From Myxococcales bacterium (GTDB taxonomy: Bacteria; Myxococcota_A; UBA9042), in contig CANLIC010000041.1 of NCBI GenBank assembly GCA_947491025.1, positions 1-33,193 on the forward strand: 33,193 bases of DNA. Direction: 5' to 3'. Below the pieces are notes generated by a model. It saw only the letters and a list, made by a program, of their open reading frames with translations. It was not told where the DNA came from and ran no database searches. This document shows positions 25,571 through 33,193 of this stretch, one piece after another; the first letter of the stretch is position 1, and every line of letters starts with the position of its first letter. A program made the translations under genes and the position numbers.

Positions 25571-25799
25571 GCGCCAGCCGTCGCTGCCACCCTCCGTCGA
25601 AGAGGTGGGAAGGGCCCCTCAGCCAGCATGGTAGCCAAGACGTTGCCCTCGCCGCAGTCGACTCAGACAGCCAGGAGGCATCCGGCGTGAGCGCGGGCGC
25701 GGCGCTCTGCCGGGCCGCAGCCCGCCGCCCAGAGTTGACGCGACGCCCAGCGCCGACGATGATCCCGGCCCCGGCGCGAGTCGGTCCCCGGAGGCAACG

Positions 25800-26177
25800 A
25801 TGGCGCAGCAGAGCAACCCGCAGACGGCCCGGCGTACCCTCGGCGCTGCCCTCGCCCTCAGCGTTGTGGGCGCCGCCGCCTGGTTCGGCCCGCTGGCCGC
25901 CTGCGAGACCCAGCAGCCCTACGCCGCCTGTGCCCTCGACCCCGAGGTCACCGACAAGGGCGTCTGCGACGGCAAGGGCAGCAGCACCTCGGGCAAGACG
26001 AGCTGCCGCGTGATCAAGCACCCGCACTGCGCCGAGGGCGTTTGCCTGTCCTACTTCGGCACCGAGAGCGTCTGCACCGAGGGCTGCGAGAGCGACAGTG
26101 ACTGCGCTGGCGGCGGCTTCTGTTGGCAGTACGCCGACGGCGAGAAGTACTGCGTCCCGAGCGATCGCAAGCTCTGA
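25800..26177 (+). CDS. Small cysteine-rich lipoprotein of unknown function
   Basis: A 125-aa protein. The ATG follows GGAGG at 25790-25794. An N-terminal hydrophobic segment ends in PLAAC, giving a lipobox with C35 as the likely lipidated residue. The mature part has ten further cysteines (AAC, VC, SC, HC, VC, VC, GC, DC, FC, YC), enough for five disulfides. The motif CTEGCESDSDCAGGGFC resembles short disulfide-rich repeats common in myxobacterial secreted proteins. I do not recognise a family. Dependence on periplasmic disulfide formation is likely. The gene stands between LysR and HtrA, with 229 and 241 bp of flanking non-coding DNA. Confidence 0.8.
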   Translation: MAQQSNPQTARRTLGAALALSVVGAAAWFGPLAACETQQPYAACALDPEVTDKGVCDGKGSSTSGKTSCRVIKHPHCAEGVCLSYFGTESVCTEGCESDSDCAGGGFCWQYADGEKYCVPSDRKL

Positions 26178-26418
26178 CAGGACGTTAGGCCCCCCACCCA
26201 GACCGAAACCGCCGCGTCTGGAATCCGGCCGATCACGGGCTGCGGCCCGACCTGTCCGACGGTGGCCACCTCGACCGGCGAGGCTTGTGCATCGCTGCGC
26301 GGGAACAGTGTGGTGCGGGCGAAGCCATTGCGCGCCTCGTGCGTCGGAATACTTTGGCGGGCGTGCGCGTTGTTCGCCGAGCGGCCGTAGGCCGGCGCCG
26401 ACGCCAGGGGAGGGCGCG

Positions 26419-27957
26419 ATGGCAGGCGAGACCCACCGAGAATCGCGCAGCCGCTGCAGGCAGTTCGGCGTCCTCGCCGTGCTGGTGTGCGGCCTCGCCT
26501 TGGCGTTGGCCTGGCCCGACGCCGAGACGCACGCTGCACCGCGGGCAAGCGCCGGTCGCCCGACGGCCGGACGCGGCGAGCCGGCGCCGCTGCCTGTGCC
26601 CGACAAGCTGTGGAGCGACTCGCAGCCCGCCGACACCGGACTCAGCGTCGACACGCCGGTGACGATGGGCGCCTTCTCCAAGCTGGCGAAAATCGTGTCG
26701 CCGAGCGTCGTCAACATCGCGGTGACCCGCCTGCGCCGGGACGCCCTGCCCTCGCCGGACGGCACCGGCGCCCCGGCTCAGACCGGTGCAGGCACCGGAT
26801 TCTTCATCCACGAGGACGGCTGGGTCCTGACCAATCACCACGTGGTGGAGGACGCCGCGCGCATCACCATCCGCACCGCCGACGACCGCACCTTCGAGGC
26901 CACCGTCGCCGGCGCCGATCCCGCCACCGACCTCGCCCTGCTCCGCACCACCAGCGGCGGTCCCTTCCCCATTGTGCCGCTCGGCGACTCCGATGCGCTG
27001 GAGATCGGCGAGTGGGTGGTGGCCATTGGCAACCCCTATGGCCTTGGCCACACCGTCACGGCCGGCATCGTCTCGGCCAAGGGCCGCTCGACCGTACAGC
27101 CGGGCCAGACGCGCTATGCCAGCTACATTCAGACCGACGCCAGCATCAATCCAGGCAATTCCGGCGGTCCGCTGGTCAACATCCACGGTCAGGTGGTCGG
27201 CATCAACGCAGCGGTCCACGGCAAGGCCCAGGGGATTGGCTTCGCCATCCCGGCCGTCATGGCCAAGAAGCTGGCGCCGCAGCTGGCGCGCGGCCGCATC
27301 GAGCGGTCCTGGCTCGGCATCTCGGTCGGCGAGGTGACGCCGCAGGTGGCGCGCGCGCTGCGCCTGGACCGGGCCGTCGGCGCCCTGGTCCGTGAGGTGG
27401 TAGCTGGCGGCCCCGCCGACCGCGCTGGGCTGCGCGCGGGAGACGTGATCTTGCGGTTCGGCGAGCACGAGATCCGCAACGCCAACGATCTGCCATGGTT
27501 GGCGGCATCTTCCGGCAGCGGTAGCAAGATCCAACTCGACGCCGTGCGCGAGGGCCAACCGATGACCGTGCAGGTGATGCTGGTGCCGATGCCGCGGCAG
27601 TTCGGCGGTACGTCAGGCCAGCCCGGATCGACGCCTTCGCCGTCGGGTCCGGCTTCGGCCGACGTCGAGGTGCCGGGGCTGGGCTTGCGGGTGACGTCGG
27701 TGACGCCCGAGCTGCGCCAGCGCTATGGCCTTTCGCCGACCAGCGGCGCCTTGGTGGTGCACGTCGACGCCGGCGGCCCGGCAGACCTGGCTGGCTTGCG
27801 CGTCGGCGACGTGGTGCTGCAGGTCGAGCGGCGGGCGATCCGCGCCGCTGCCGAGCTGCGGGCGGCGTCGGAGTGGTTCCCAGAGGCCGAGTTGGTGCCC
27901 CTCACCATCGCTCGCGGACGCCAGGCGCTCTTCGTCACGCCGAAAAAGGGCCGCTGA
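26419..27957 (+). CDS. Periplasmic HtrA/DegQ-type serine protease with two PDZ domains
   Basis: A 512-aa quality-control protease of the Do/HtrA family that degrades or refolds damaged envelope proteins. I chose the ATG at 26419, preceded by AGGGGAGGG at 26406-26414. The frame extends upstream to 26098, but that part has no ribosome site and no family similarity. Residues 12-40 are a signal peptide or membrane anchor with a small-residue cleavage region (THAA). The trypsin-like domain carries the catalytic triad H141 (in TNHHV), D171 (TDLALL) and S248 (GNSGGP). PDZ1 lies at about 297-392 and PDZ2 at about 418-505. A Gly/Ser/Pro linker separates them. The length is close to DegP/DegQ. Its 3' end overlaps the convergent acyl-CoA reductase gene by 23 bp. 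Confidence 0.93.
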   Translation: MAGETHRESRSRCRQFGVLAVLVCGLALALAWPDAETHAAPRASAGRPTAGRGEPAPLPVPDKLWSDSQPADTGLSVDTPVTMGAFSKLAKIVSPSVVNIAVTRLRRDALPSPDGTGAPAQTGAGTGFFIHEDGWVLTNHHVVEDAARITIRTADDRTFEATVAGADPATDLALLRTTSGGPFPIVPLGDSDALEIGEWVVAIGNPYGLGHTVTAGIVSAKGRSTVQPGQTRYASYIQTDASINPGNSGGPLVNIHGQVVGINAAVHGKAQGIGFAIPAVMAKKLAPQLARGRIERSWLGISVGEVTPQVARALRLDRAVGALVREVVAGGPADRAGLRAGDVILRFGEHEIRNANDLPWLAASSGSGSKIQLDAVREGQPMTVQVMLVPMPRQFGGTSGQPGSTPSPSGPASADVEVPGLGLRVTSVTPELRQRYGLSPTSGALVVHVDAGGPADLAGLRVGDVVLQVERRAIRAAAELRAASEWFPEAELVPLTIARGRQALFVTPKKGR

Positions 27958-29212
27958 GCGCGTCGTCGAGGGCCAGGCCATCGCCCAGGGGCACACCGTC
28001 GTGGTGATGCCAGGGCGGCGCTTGCAGATCGTCGGCATGGCAGATGCGGTCGAAGCCGCCAGCCCAAAAGCTCGCGCTGACGGCGCCTTGCAACGTCTCG
28101 ACGTCGCCAGCGAGGGCAGCGCGAGGCAATGCGAGGGCCGCGAGGTGGCCCCGCAGCGGCGCCAGCAGCAACATCAGGGGCACCTCGCCGGCGACCGGGA
28201 TGACGGGAAGCCAGCGCGCGCCTGGCCCGAGATCGTCGGCCAGCAGGTGTTGCCGCGGCGAGCCATGGCAGCCAACCGCCCAGTCAGCCGCGCCGGCGTC
28301 AGGATCGGTCGCGGCATCTGGCTCGCACAGCAGCCCAGGGCCGAGCGCAACGGCGAGGCGGGCCTCTTCGATGGCGACGCGGCGTGCTGCCAGCAGATCG
28401 GGCGCCAAGGAGCCGGCCGGCAGGACCCGCGCGACCTCCGGTGCGAGGGCGGCCAACCTCGCCACCACCGCCGCGGCCTGCTGCGCTGAGCCCCGAACCA
28501 AGAGCGCCCGCAAGGACAGGCAGCCCCTGCCGTCGGCGAGCAGCGCCGCCCGCCAGAGCGCCCGCAGATCGGCGTCGCTGACGCCGCCCGCAGCTCCGTC
28601 CTCGGCGGCTGGGCCATCGACGAGGCCGATCGAGACCTTGTGGCCGTGTCCGCGCACCGGACCTTGAAAGCCGAGGTGCCGCAGCAGGTCCTTCACCGCT
28701 TCGACCGCCGCGTCGCCGCCGAAAACCACGGCCGCATCGCAGCCATCGACGAGTCGGGCCCAGGCTGCGCGGTCGCCGCGGGCACCCGGGCAGATGGTCA
28801 CCCGCGCCGCCAAGGCCGGCGCCGCCGCGCGCAGCCAGCCGCGGAACACCGCCGGGCCGTCGAGATCGCCCGATCCGGGCCGGACACGGACCTCGGCGCC
28901 GAGGGCCAGAATCTCGGCCATCGCCGTCCACGAGGCCATCGGCAAGTTGCCAGGCGCGACCAGGGCGACCCGTCGCGGCAGCGCGCGCCCTGAACTCCGC
29001 AACATTTCGATAGCACTCGATAATGCGCGTCGATCGAGGCCGCGCGGCCAGTCCGCGATCAGCGAGGCCAGACTGGAGACCGCGATGCCGGTGCCGGGGG
29101 CGAGGGCGCTCGCCGCCTGGGCGCGCACCGCTGCGTCGGCCGTCAGGGTCTGCGCCACCGCGGCGAGCCCCGCGATCGCATCGTCCTGCTCTGCTGGCGC
29201 CGCTGCATCCAT
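27935..29212 (-). CDS. LuxC-like acyl-CoA reductase (aldehyde dehydrogenase superfamily)
   Basis: A 425-aa protein of the LuxC/acyl-CoA reductase family, which reduces acyl-CoA or acyl-protein thioesters to aldehyde with NADPH. The cofactor-binding half contains RVALVAPGNLPMASW (81-95) and a typical Gly-rich crossover. The likely nucleophile is C231, in the segment GRGCLS, at the position expected from ALDH-type enzymes. The C-terminus ends with the family-like motif LQAPPWHHHDG (396-406). I chose the ATG at 29212. The frame is open to 29413, but the extra residues look non-coding, and no strong ribosome site precedes either start, so the true start is uncertain. No luxD, luxE or luciferase genes are nearby, so bioluminescence is unlikely. 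A role in lipid, wax or hydrocarbon aldehyde formation is only a guess. It converges on and overlaps the htrA-like gene. Confidence 0.8.
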   Translation of the reverse strand: MDAAAPAEQDDAIAGLAAVAQTLTADAAVRAQAASALAPGTGIAVSSLASLIADWPRGLDRRALSSAIEMLRSSGRALPRRVALVAPGNLPMASWTAMAEILALGAEVRVRPGSGDLDGPAVFRGWLRAAAPALAARVTICPGARGDRAAWARLVDGCDAAVVFGGDAAVEAVKDLLRHLGFQGPVRGHGHKVSIGLVDGPAAEDGAAGGVSDADLRALWRAALLADGRGCLSLRALLVRGSAQQAAAVVARLAALAPEVARVLPAGSLAPDLLAARRVAIEEARLAVALGPGLLCEPDAATDPDAGAADWAVGCHGSPRQHLLADDLGPGARWLPVIPVAGEVPLMLLLAPLRGHLAALALPRAALAGDVETLQGAVSASFWAGGFDRICHADDLQAPPWHHHDGVPLGDGLALDDALSGPFSA

Positions 29213-29447
29213 GGCCGCGAGGCTGCCGTTGGCGGCGCCGGAGGACAAGGGCCTTGCGCCGACAGCTGGACCCGTGTACAAGGCCGGTCCCGACGCGCAG
29301 TGGGTCCGCCCCGCCGCGCCCGAGTTCAGCCGCGGCCCTAGCGCCCCGGCTGAAGCGCCCCGCCCGCGGAGCGCGACGCCGCCAGGGTCACGCCCCGGCA
29401 GCAAATTTGACAACCGACGTCGCGGTTCGGCCGACTACACTATCGAA

Positions 29448-29532
29448 GGGGGAGTGGCCGAGTGGTTGAAGGCAGCGGTCTTGAAAACCGTCGAGGCGAG
29501 AGCCTCCGAGGGTTCGAATCCCTCCTCCTCCG
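29448..29532 (+). tRNA. tRNA-Ser (anticodon UGA)
   Basis: The acceptor strand 29448-29454 pairs with 29525-29531 (one G-U). The D-arm has GGCCGAGTGG. The anticodon stem 29475-29479/29487-29491 encloses a loop with TGA at 29482-29484, which reads UCA-type codons. A long variable arm, as expected for a class II tRNA, is followed by a T-arm GAGGG-TTCGAAT-CCCTC at 29508-29524. The discriminator G at 29532 is followed by CCG, so the 3' CCA is not encoded. The sequence TTGACA at 29407-29412 lies upstream but has no -10 at normal spacing. Confidence 0.95.
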
Positions 29533-29617
29533 CCGAAGGCGCAAGCGCGCAGGCGGGGCCCCCGGGCAGTCACGGAGGATGGATTCGTAACGCATTGGCA
29601 CCCGCGGCCAGTGCGAC

Positions 29618-29705
29618 GGGGTGGTGGCCGAGTGGCTGAAGGCGCGCCCCTGCTAAGGGCGTGTACTCCAAAAGGGTACCGAGGGTTCAAATCCCTCCCA
29701 CTCCG
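29618..29705 (+). tRNA. tRNA-Ser (anticodon GCU)
   Basis: The acceptor strand 29618-29624 pairs with 29698-29704 (one G-U). The anticodon stem CGCCC/GGGCG at 29645-29649 and 29657-29661 encloses a loop with GCT at 29652-29654, which reads AGC and AGU. A long variable arm marks a class II tRNA. The T-arm is GAGGG-TTCAAAT-CCCTC at 29681-29697. The discriminator G at 29705 is followed by CCG, so CCA is not encoded. It lies 85 bp after tRNA-Ser(UGA) and could be co-transcribed with it. Confidence 0.95.
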
Positions 29706-29800
29706 CCGATTCGCTGCCAGCTCCAGCCAACATCCGCCGCGCCCGCCTCCGAGTCCCGCGTCTTGACGCGCGCCCCGGTCGCTGGCGTGAGCATCCCTGG

Positions 29801-29874
<74 letters not shown>

Positions 29875-29908
29875 CCCAAGAAATTGGCCTGCCGCGACGT
29901 CTTCGACG

Positions 29909-29948
29909 GCACCCCGCGCCACGACAGGCCCGGGGTGCTGACGTTTTT
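29909..29948 (+). terminator. Candidate Rho-independent terminator after tRNA-Arg
   Basis: GCACCCCG at 29909-29916 pairs exactly with CGGGGTGC at 29931-29938, a GC-rich 8-bp stem with a 14-base loop. TGACG and then TTTTT at 29944-29948 follow. The T-run is short and slightly displaced. The position between tRNA-Arg and tadA suggests it ends the tRNA transcript. Confidence 0.5.
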
Positions 29949-29993
29949 GGCGCCCGGGAGCGTGCGGCGGCCGGGCTTTGGAGCGCAGCGCCG

Positions 29994-30575
29994 GTGCGGG
30001 CGATCAGCGACGAACGATGGATGGACCTCGCGCTCGCTGCCGCGGCCCGGGCGGGCCACGCCGGTGACGTGCCGATTGGCGCCGTGCTGGTCCACGAAGA
30101 CGAAATACTCGCTGTTGCGGGCAACCGCCGCGAGCAAGACAACGACCCGACCGGCCACGCCGAAGTTCTGGTCCTGCGCGAGGGCGGCCGCAAGCTCGGC
30201 AGCTGGCGCCTGCAGGACTGCACGCTCTACGTCACCCTTGAGCCATGCCCGATGTGCATGGGCGCCGCGGTCAATGCCCGCGTTGGCCGCCTCGTCTTCG
30301 CCACCCGCGATCCCAAAGCAGGCGCCGCGGTCAGCTGCTACCAGCTCGGCACCGACGAACAGCTGAACCACCGCTTGGTGATCACCGAAGGCGTCCGCGG
30401 CCGCGAGGCCAGCGCGCTGCTGTCGCGGTTTTTCGCCAGCCTCCGCGTCGGCGGGCGCGACATCGCCTGGAACCCGGGCGACGGCGCCGACCTCGGTACC
30501 GGCACCGGCGTGCTGCCATTGGACCGGCCGCCCTTGGCCGCCCTCCACGCCAGCGCCGATCACCGCCAGGAATGA
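29994..30575 (+). CDS. tadA: tRNA adenosine(34) deaminase TadA
   Basis: A 193-aa cytidine-deaminase-fold enzyme that converts A34 of tRNA-Arg(ACG) to inosine. The zinc site is H55-A-E57 (E57 being the proton shuttle) with PCPMC supplying C85 and C88. The sequence DVPIGAVLV (25-33) and the following core match TadA closely. I kept the GTG at 29994; an in-frame ATG at 30021 would remove the first nine residues (MRAISDERW), which resemble the usual TadA N-terminus. It is slightly longer than the typical 150-170 aa because of a Gly/Pro-rich C-terminal tail of about 30 residues. It follows its substrate tRNA gene directly, but a probable terminator separates them. Confidence 0.95.
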   Translation: MRAISDERWMDLALAAAARAGHAGDVPIGAVLVHEDEILAVAGNRREQDNDPTGHAEVLVLREGGRKLGSWRLQDCTLYVTLEPCPMCMGAAVNARVGRLVFATRDPKAGAAVSCYQLGTDEQLNHRLVITEGVRGREASALLSRFFASLRVGGRDIAWNPGDGADLGTGTGVLPLDRPPLAALHASADHRQE

Positions 30576-30615
30576 CGATCTGCCCCCACGCGCTGCGTCG
30601 GCAGCGGGCGGCGAC

Positions 30616-32430
30616 GTGAGCACGCGACCGGGCGGAGCCGGGTGCCCGCAGCGCTGCAGCCTGCGCAGCCACGGCCTCGCGGCGTGGGTGATGGGCGCCG
30701 CCTGCCTCGCCACCCCCCTCGCCGCCGCCGGGGTCCCTGCGCCCGAGACAGCCAGGCCGGCTGCTAGGGTCGAGGCCGCTGCGAGCCTGCGGGTGCTGCC
30801 CGCCGGTGTTGAGGGCACCATCGAGGCGGCGTTCGCCCGTGCCGGCCCACGCCTGCGGCTCGACTCGGCGTCGATCTCCGCCCATGGCGTCGCCGGCCAG
30901 GTCTGCACTGCCGACGGCGCGTGCGCGGCCTTTCGCCTCAGCGATGTCCTCGCCGGCTGCCACGACGGAGCCGCGGCGGGCCCCTTCTGCCTGCGCGCCG
31001 AGGGCCTCGGGCCGGCCGACGCTGCGGCGCTGCGGAGCGCACTCGCCGCCACGCCCGACCCTTGGCGCCGCCTGACGCCACAGCGCGCGGGGCCGCCATC
31101 GCCGCCGCTCTACGATGAGGCGAGCACGGCCCTTCACGCCGAGCGCCTCGCCATCGCCTTTGGCCTTGGTGCGCTTCCCCTCGCGCTCGGTGCCGTGGGC
31201 GGCCTGATTCTCAGGCGCTGGCGCCGGCCGGGGCGTCGGCAATCCTTGCTGGTCGCCTCACTGCCAACGGCCGCATTCGCCGCGCTGTCGATGGTTTGGC
31301 CGTCGCTCGGGCTCTGGGACGGCCTCTGGATCACCATCCACATGGGCGTCGGGCTCGCTGGCGGGTGGTGGCGCCCGCGCCACGTGGCCGTGTTGACGGC
31401 CTGCGTCGCCGTCTTCGCTGCTGGCCTCGTCGCCGAGGGCGTGGCCCGCGTCGCAGGACCGTCGCCACGGCCAGAACCTCCGCTGCGACGCGGGCCGCTG
31501 CATGTCGTCACCGCCTACGACGCCGACGATCTCGGGCGGACCCTGCACTGGAGCCGATGGGCCTGCGAGCGCCTGCGGCGACTCGACTTCCAGGGCGCCG
31601 ATGAAGCCAAGACAGCCAAGCGGCCGGCGGTGGTGCACCTCGGCGACTCGATGATCCAAGGCATCGACGTCGCGCCTGCGGACAACCAGATCGGTGCCTT
31701 GCGCGGCGGAGCGGGGTCCAATCACATCAACGCTGGCATGCCTGGGACCTCCATCGACGTCGCCCTGCTCGCCTTCCGCCGCCTGCGGGAGGTCGCGCCG
31801 CCAGCGCTGGTGGTGTTGCACGTCTTCCCCGCCAACGACCTGCTCGAGGTCGGCGCCCCGCTGCCATGCTGCCAGGGCGCCGCGCTTGATCTCAGGACCG
31901 ACGACGCGATGACCGCGTGCGCGCCCGACGCCGACAGCCCACCGACGCCAGGCCCCCTCGGCCTGCTCCTCCACGAGAGTCCGCCGCCCTACGCCCTGCG
32001 CGCCCTGGCCTTCGCCAGCCACCTCGCCGGTCACGCCGCGTGGGCGATTCGCGTCGCGTCGAGCCGGGTGCATCTTGCGACCTTGCCGACAGAAGACGAG
32101 CGCAAAGAGGCGTCCGCTCGCGCCTTTTTCGCCCTGAACCGCGAGGTGCGCGCGGCCGGCGCCCGGCTGCTCGTCGTGGTGCAGCCGCACCGGCCTGACC
32201 TCGCGCCAGGGGCGGACACCGGCACAGCGACGCGGGCCTTCTTTCGCGACCTCGCGCGGCGCGCCGGCGCGGGCTGGCTCGACCTGCACGAGGCCTTCCT
32301 GGCCAACGGTGCCGGGCCTGCCTCGGACGCTTTTCGCAGCGAACGGCCGGACGACATCCACTTGACCGTCGAGGGCCATCGCCGCGCCGCTGCGCTGGTT
32401 GCCGCCGCGCTGGCGGCTGACGCGCGTTAG
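30616..32430 (+). CDS. Membrane-anchored SGNH/GDSL-type hydrolase
   Basis: A 604-aa protein that starts with GTG, 40 bp after tadA. The N-terminus (about 18-40) is a likely signal peptide or first membrane segment. It precedes a 130-residue extracytoplasmic region containing four cysteines (C97, C103, C115, C125). Four membrane segments follow at about 183-199, 211-228, 237-252 and 257-277. The C-terminal part is an SGNH hydrolase with HLGDSMIQG (D344, S345 as nucleophile), a block II glycine near G374-G377, N407 in FPANDL (block III) and D579-x-x-H582 (block V). The family removes acyl or acetyl groups from lipids, sugars or peptidoglycan; the substrate here is unknown. The domain order (membrane segments before the hydrolase) suggests a catalytic domain tethered to the inner membrane on the periplasmic side. 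Confidence 0.85.
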   Translation: MSTRPGGAGCPQRCSLRSHGLAAWVMGAACLATPLAAAGVPAPETARPAARVEAAASLRVLPAGVEGTIEAAFARAGPRLRLDSASISAHGVAGQVCTADGACAAFRLSDVLAGCHDGAAAGPFCLRAEGLGPADAAALRSALAATPDPWRRLTPQRAGPPSPPLYDEASTALHAERLAIAFGLGALPLALGAVGGLILRRWRRPGRRQSLLVASLPTAAFAALSMVWPSLGLWDGLWITIHMGVGLAGGWWRPRHVAVLTACVAVFAAGLVAEGVARVAGPSPRPEPPLRRGPLHVVTAYDADDLGRTLHWSRWACERLRRLDFQGADEAKTAKRPAVVHLGDSMIQGIDVAPADNQIGALRGGAGSNHINAGMPGTSIDVALLAFRRLREVAPPALVVLHVFPANDLLEVGAPLPCCQGAALDLRTDDAMTACAPDADSPPTPGPLGLLLHESPPPYALRALAFASHLAGHAAWAIRVASSRVHLATLPTEDERKEASARAFFALNREVRAAGARLLVVVQPHRPDLAPGADTGTATRAFFRDLARRAGAGWLDLHEAFLANGAGPASDAFRSERPDDIHLTVEGHRRAAALVAAALAADAR

Positions 32431-32499
32431 TCGCGGCAGCGGCTGGGGCCTGAGCACCGCGAGACCTTGAATGGTGGCGCCCATGCGGAACGTCTCGCG

Positions 32500-32528
32500 C
32501 TGACATGCGCCTGCGGCAACGCTACAAT
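32500..32528 (+). promoter_or_regulatory. Strong-looking sigma70 promoter for the Asp-rich lipoprotein
   Basis: CTGACA at 32500-32505 (5/6 to the -35 consensus) and TACAAT at 32523-32528 (5/6 to the -10 consensus) are separated by exactly 17 bp. Transcription would start near 32535, leaving a leader of about 35 bases before the ATG at 32570. It is the best promoter match in the window and stands out in such GC-rich DNA. Confidence 0.7.
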
Positions 32529-32569
32529 GCGCGGGACGGTGTCGGCCGACGACACCTCCGGGAGATCTC

Positions 32570-33193
32570 ATGCGCTCGGTCCAGTTGACCCTTCCTCGCG
32601 CCACGGGCCCCTCGGGCGTCGCGATCTTGCTCCTCGCGCTCGCAGCCTGCGCAGGCGAAGACGTCGCCGTCGTCGGCATCGACGTGGGTGCTGGCGCAAC
32701 CACGGACGGGGCCGGTGACGGGCTCGCAGGCGACGCCAGCGCGCTCGACACCGCCGGCGGTGACACGGCGGCCGCGGATACGCAGACCGCCGACGCTGCC
32801 ACCGACGTCGCATCGAGCGACACCGAGCCGGACACCGCCGCCGACGCCGAGCCCGGGGACGGCACCGACGGCGAACTGCCAGGGCCGGACACCGAGGACG
32901 GCGGCGCTGTCGAGGTTCAAGACGACGCCACGGGCGCAGACGGCGCTGGGGGCGAAGACGCCGAGGATGCCGCGATCACCGACGCCACCGCCGACAGCGC
33001 CGAAGACGCGATTCCAGGCGATGCCAGCACGGAGGACGGGAACGGCGGAGACACGACAGGCGACAGCGCAGAAGACGGCGGCGACAGCGCCCAAGACGGC
33101 GGCGACAGCGCCCAAGACGGCGGCGACAGCGCCCAAGACGGCGGCGACAGCGCCCAAGACGGCGGCGACAGCGCCCAAGACGGCGGCGACAGC
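32570..33193 (+). CDS. Asp/Gly/Thr-rich lipoprotein, partial (runs off the window)
   Basis: The first 208 codons of an open frame that continues past the window. The ATG follows GGGAG at 32559-32563 and a good promoter. The signal peptide ends in LALAAC with C27 as lipidated residue. The mature part is very rich in Asp, Gly, Ala, Thr and Glu, with many Asp-Thr/Asp-Ala pairs and almost no bulky residues, so it is highly acidic and probably unfolded. It ends in tandem seven-residue repeats, GGDSAQD. Many myxobacterial-type lipoproteins have such acidic stalks before a C-terminal sensor or binding domain, so a folded domain may lie beyond the edge. Calcium binding is possible but not shown. An antisense ORF here is a shadow. 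Confidence 0.85.
   Translation, partial: MRSVQLTLPRATGPSGVAILLLALAACAGEDVAVVGIDVGAGATTDGAGDGLAGDASALDTAGGDTAAADTQTADAATDVASSDTEPDTAADAEPGDGTDGELPGPDTEDGGAVEVQDDATGADGAGGEDAEDAAITDATADSAEDAIPGDASTEDGNGGDTTGDSAEDGGDSAQDGGDSAQDGGDSAQDGGDSAQDGGDSAQDGGDS
33056..33193 (+). repeat. 21-bp tandem repeat encoding GGDSAQD
   Basis: Five exact 21-bp copies lie at 33077-33097, 33098-33118, 33119-33139, 33140-33160 and 33161-33181. A 12-base partial copy at 33182-33193 is cut by the window end. A degenerate copy (33056-33076) precedes them. The unit is a multiple of three, so copy-number change would keep the frame and alter only the length of the lipoprotein stalk. Confidence 0.95.

Noticed and set aside
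26302..26330. A sigma-E-type promoter (GGAAC at 26302-26306) upstream of the htrA-like gene
   Set aside because: HtrA genes in Enterobacteria often use sigma-E, so I looked for one. GGAAC is present, but no TCNNA-type -10 lies at 15-17 bp.
29407..29441. A promoter made of TTGACA (29407-29412) and TACACT (29436-29441) for tRNA-Ser(UGA)
   Set aside because: The hexamers match well one by one, but the spacer is 23 bp, too long for a sigma70 promoter. Also, the implied start would leave almost no leader before the tRNA.
33056..33193. A CRISPR array in the 21-bp repeats
   Set aside because: The repeats are directly adjacent with no unique spacers, they keep a reading frame, and no cas genes are nearby. 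They are coding tandem repeats.

Overview
The window is about 33 kb of very GC-rich DNA (roughly 70% by eye) from a bacterial chromosome. Gram-negative envelope genes point to a diderm: several lipoproteins with clear lipoboxes, an OmpA-like module, a C-terminal outer-membrane beta-barrel and a periplasmic HtrA protease. The mix of a PEGA-domain protein, FG-GAP plus cysteine-rich repeats, DUF11 arrays, an Asp/Gly/Thr-rich lipoprotein and GTG/TTG starts with strong purine-rich ribosome sites fits Myxococcota or a nearby former deltaproteobacterial lineage. That placement is an inference; no rRNA is present.

Layout. 1-120 is a composite inverted repeat. 264-22740 holds five same-strand genes with gaps of 5-126 bp. 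They are a VKOR-DsbA-SUMF1-TlpA fusion, a phosphodiester-glycosidase-like lipoprotein, a PEGA protein with a C-terminal membrane anchor, a Kelch-type lipoprotein, and a giant (about 5,090 aa) surface protein with about 17 DUF11 repeats and a C-terminal barrel. A 159-bp palindromic element abuts the stop codon of the giant gene. 23065-24372 (minus) is an FG-GAP/cysteine-rich gene that looks 5'-truncated. Next come a LysR-type regulator, a small cysteine-rich lipoprotein and an HtrA-type protease. The protease overlaps convergently with a LuxC-like acyl-CoA reductase. A tRNA cluster (Ser-UGA, Ser-GCU, Arg-ACG) follows, then tadA, a membrane-anchored SGNH hydrolase, and an Asp-rich lipoprotein with a 21-bp tandem repeat that runs off the window.

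How the genes may work together. The first block resembles an envelope or surface-assembly locus. The VKOR-DsbA fusion would supply disulfide oxidation. The N-terminal domain of the giant protein and the Kelch lipoprotein both contain cysteine clusters that could be its clients. The PEGA and lipoprotein genes may be accessory envelope components. This functional link is inferred from gene order and cysteine content. The tadA gene sits just after the tRNA-Arg(ACG) gene whose wobble adenosine TadA is known to deaminate.
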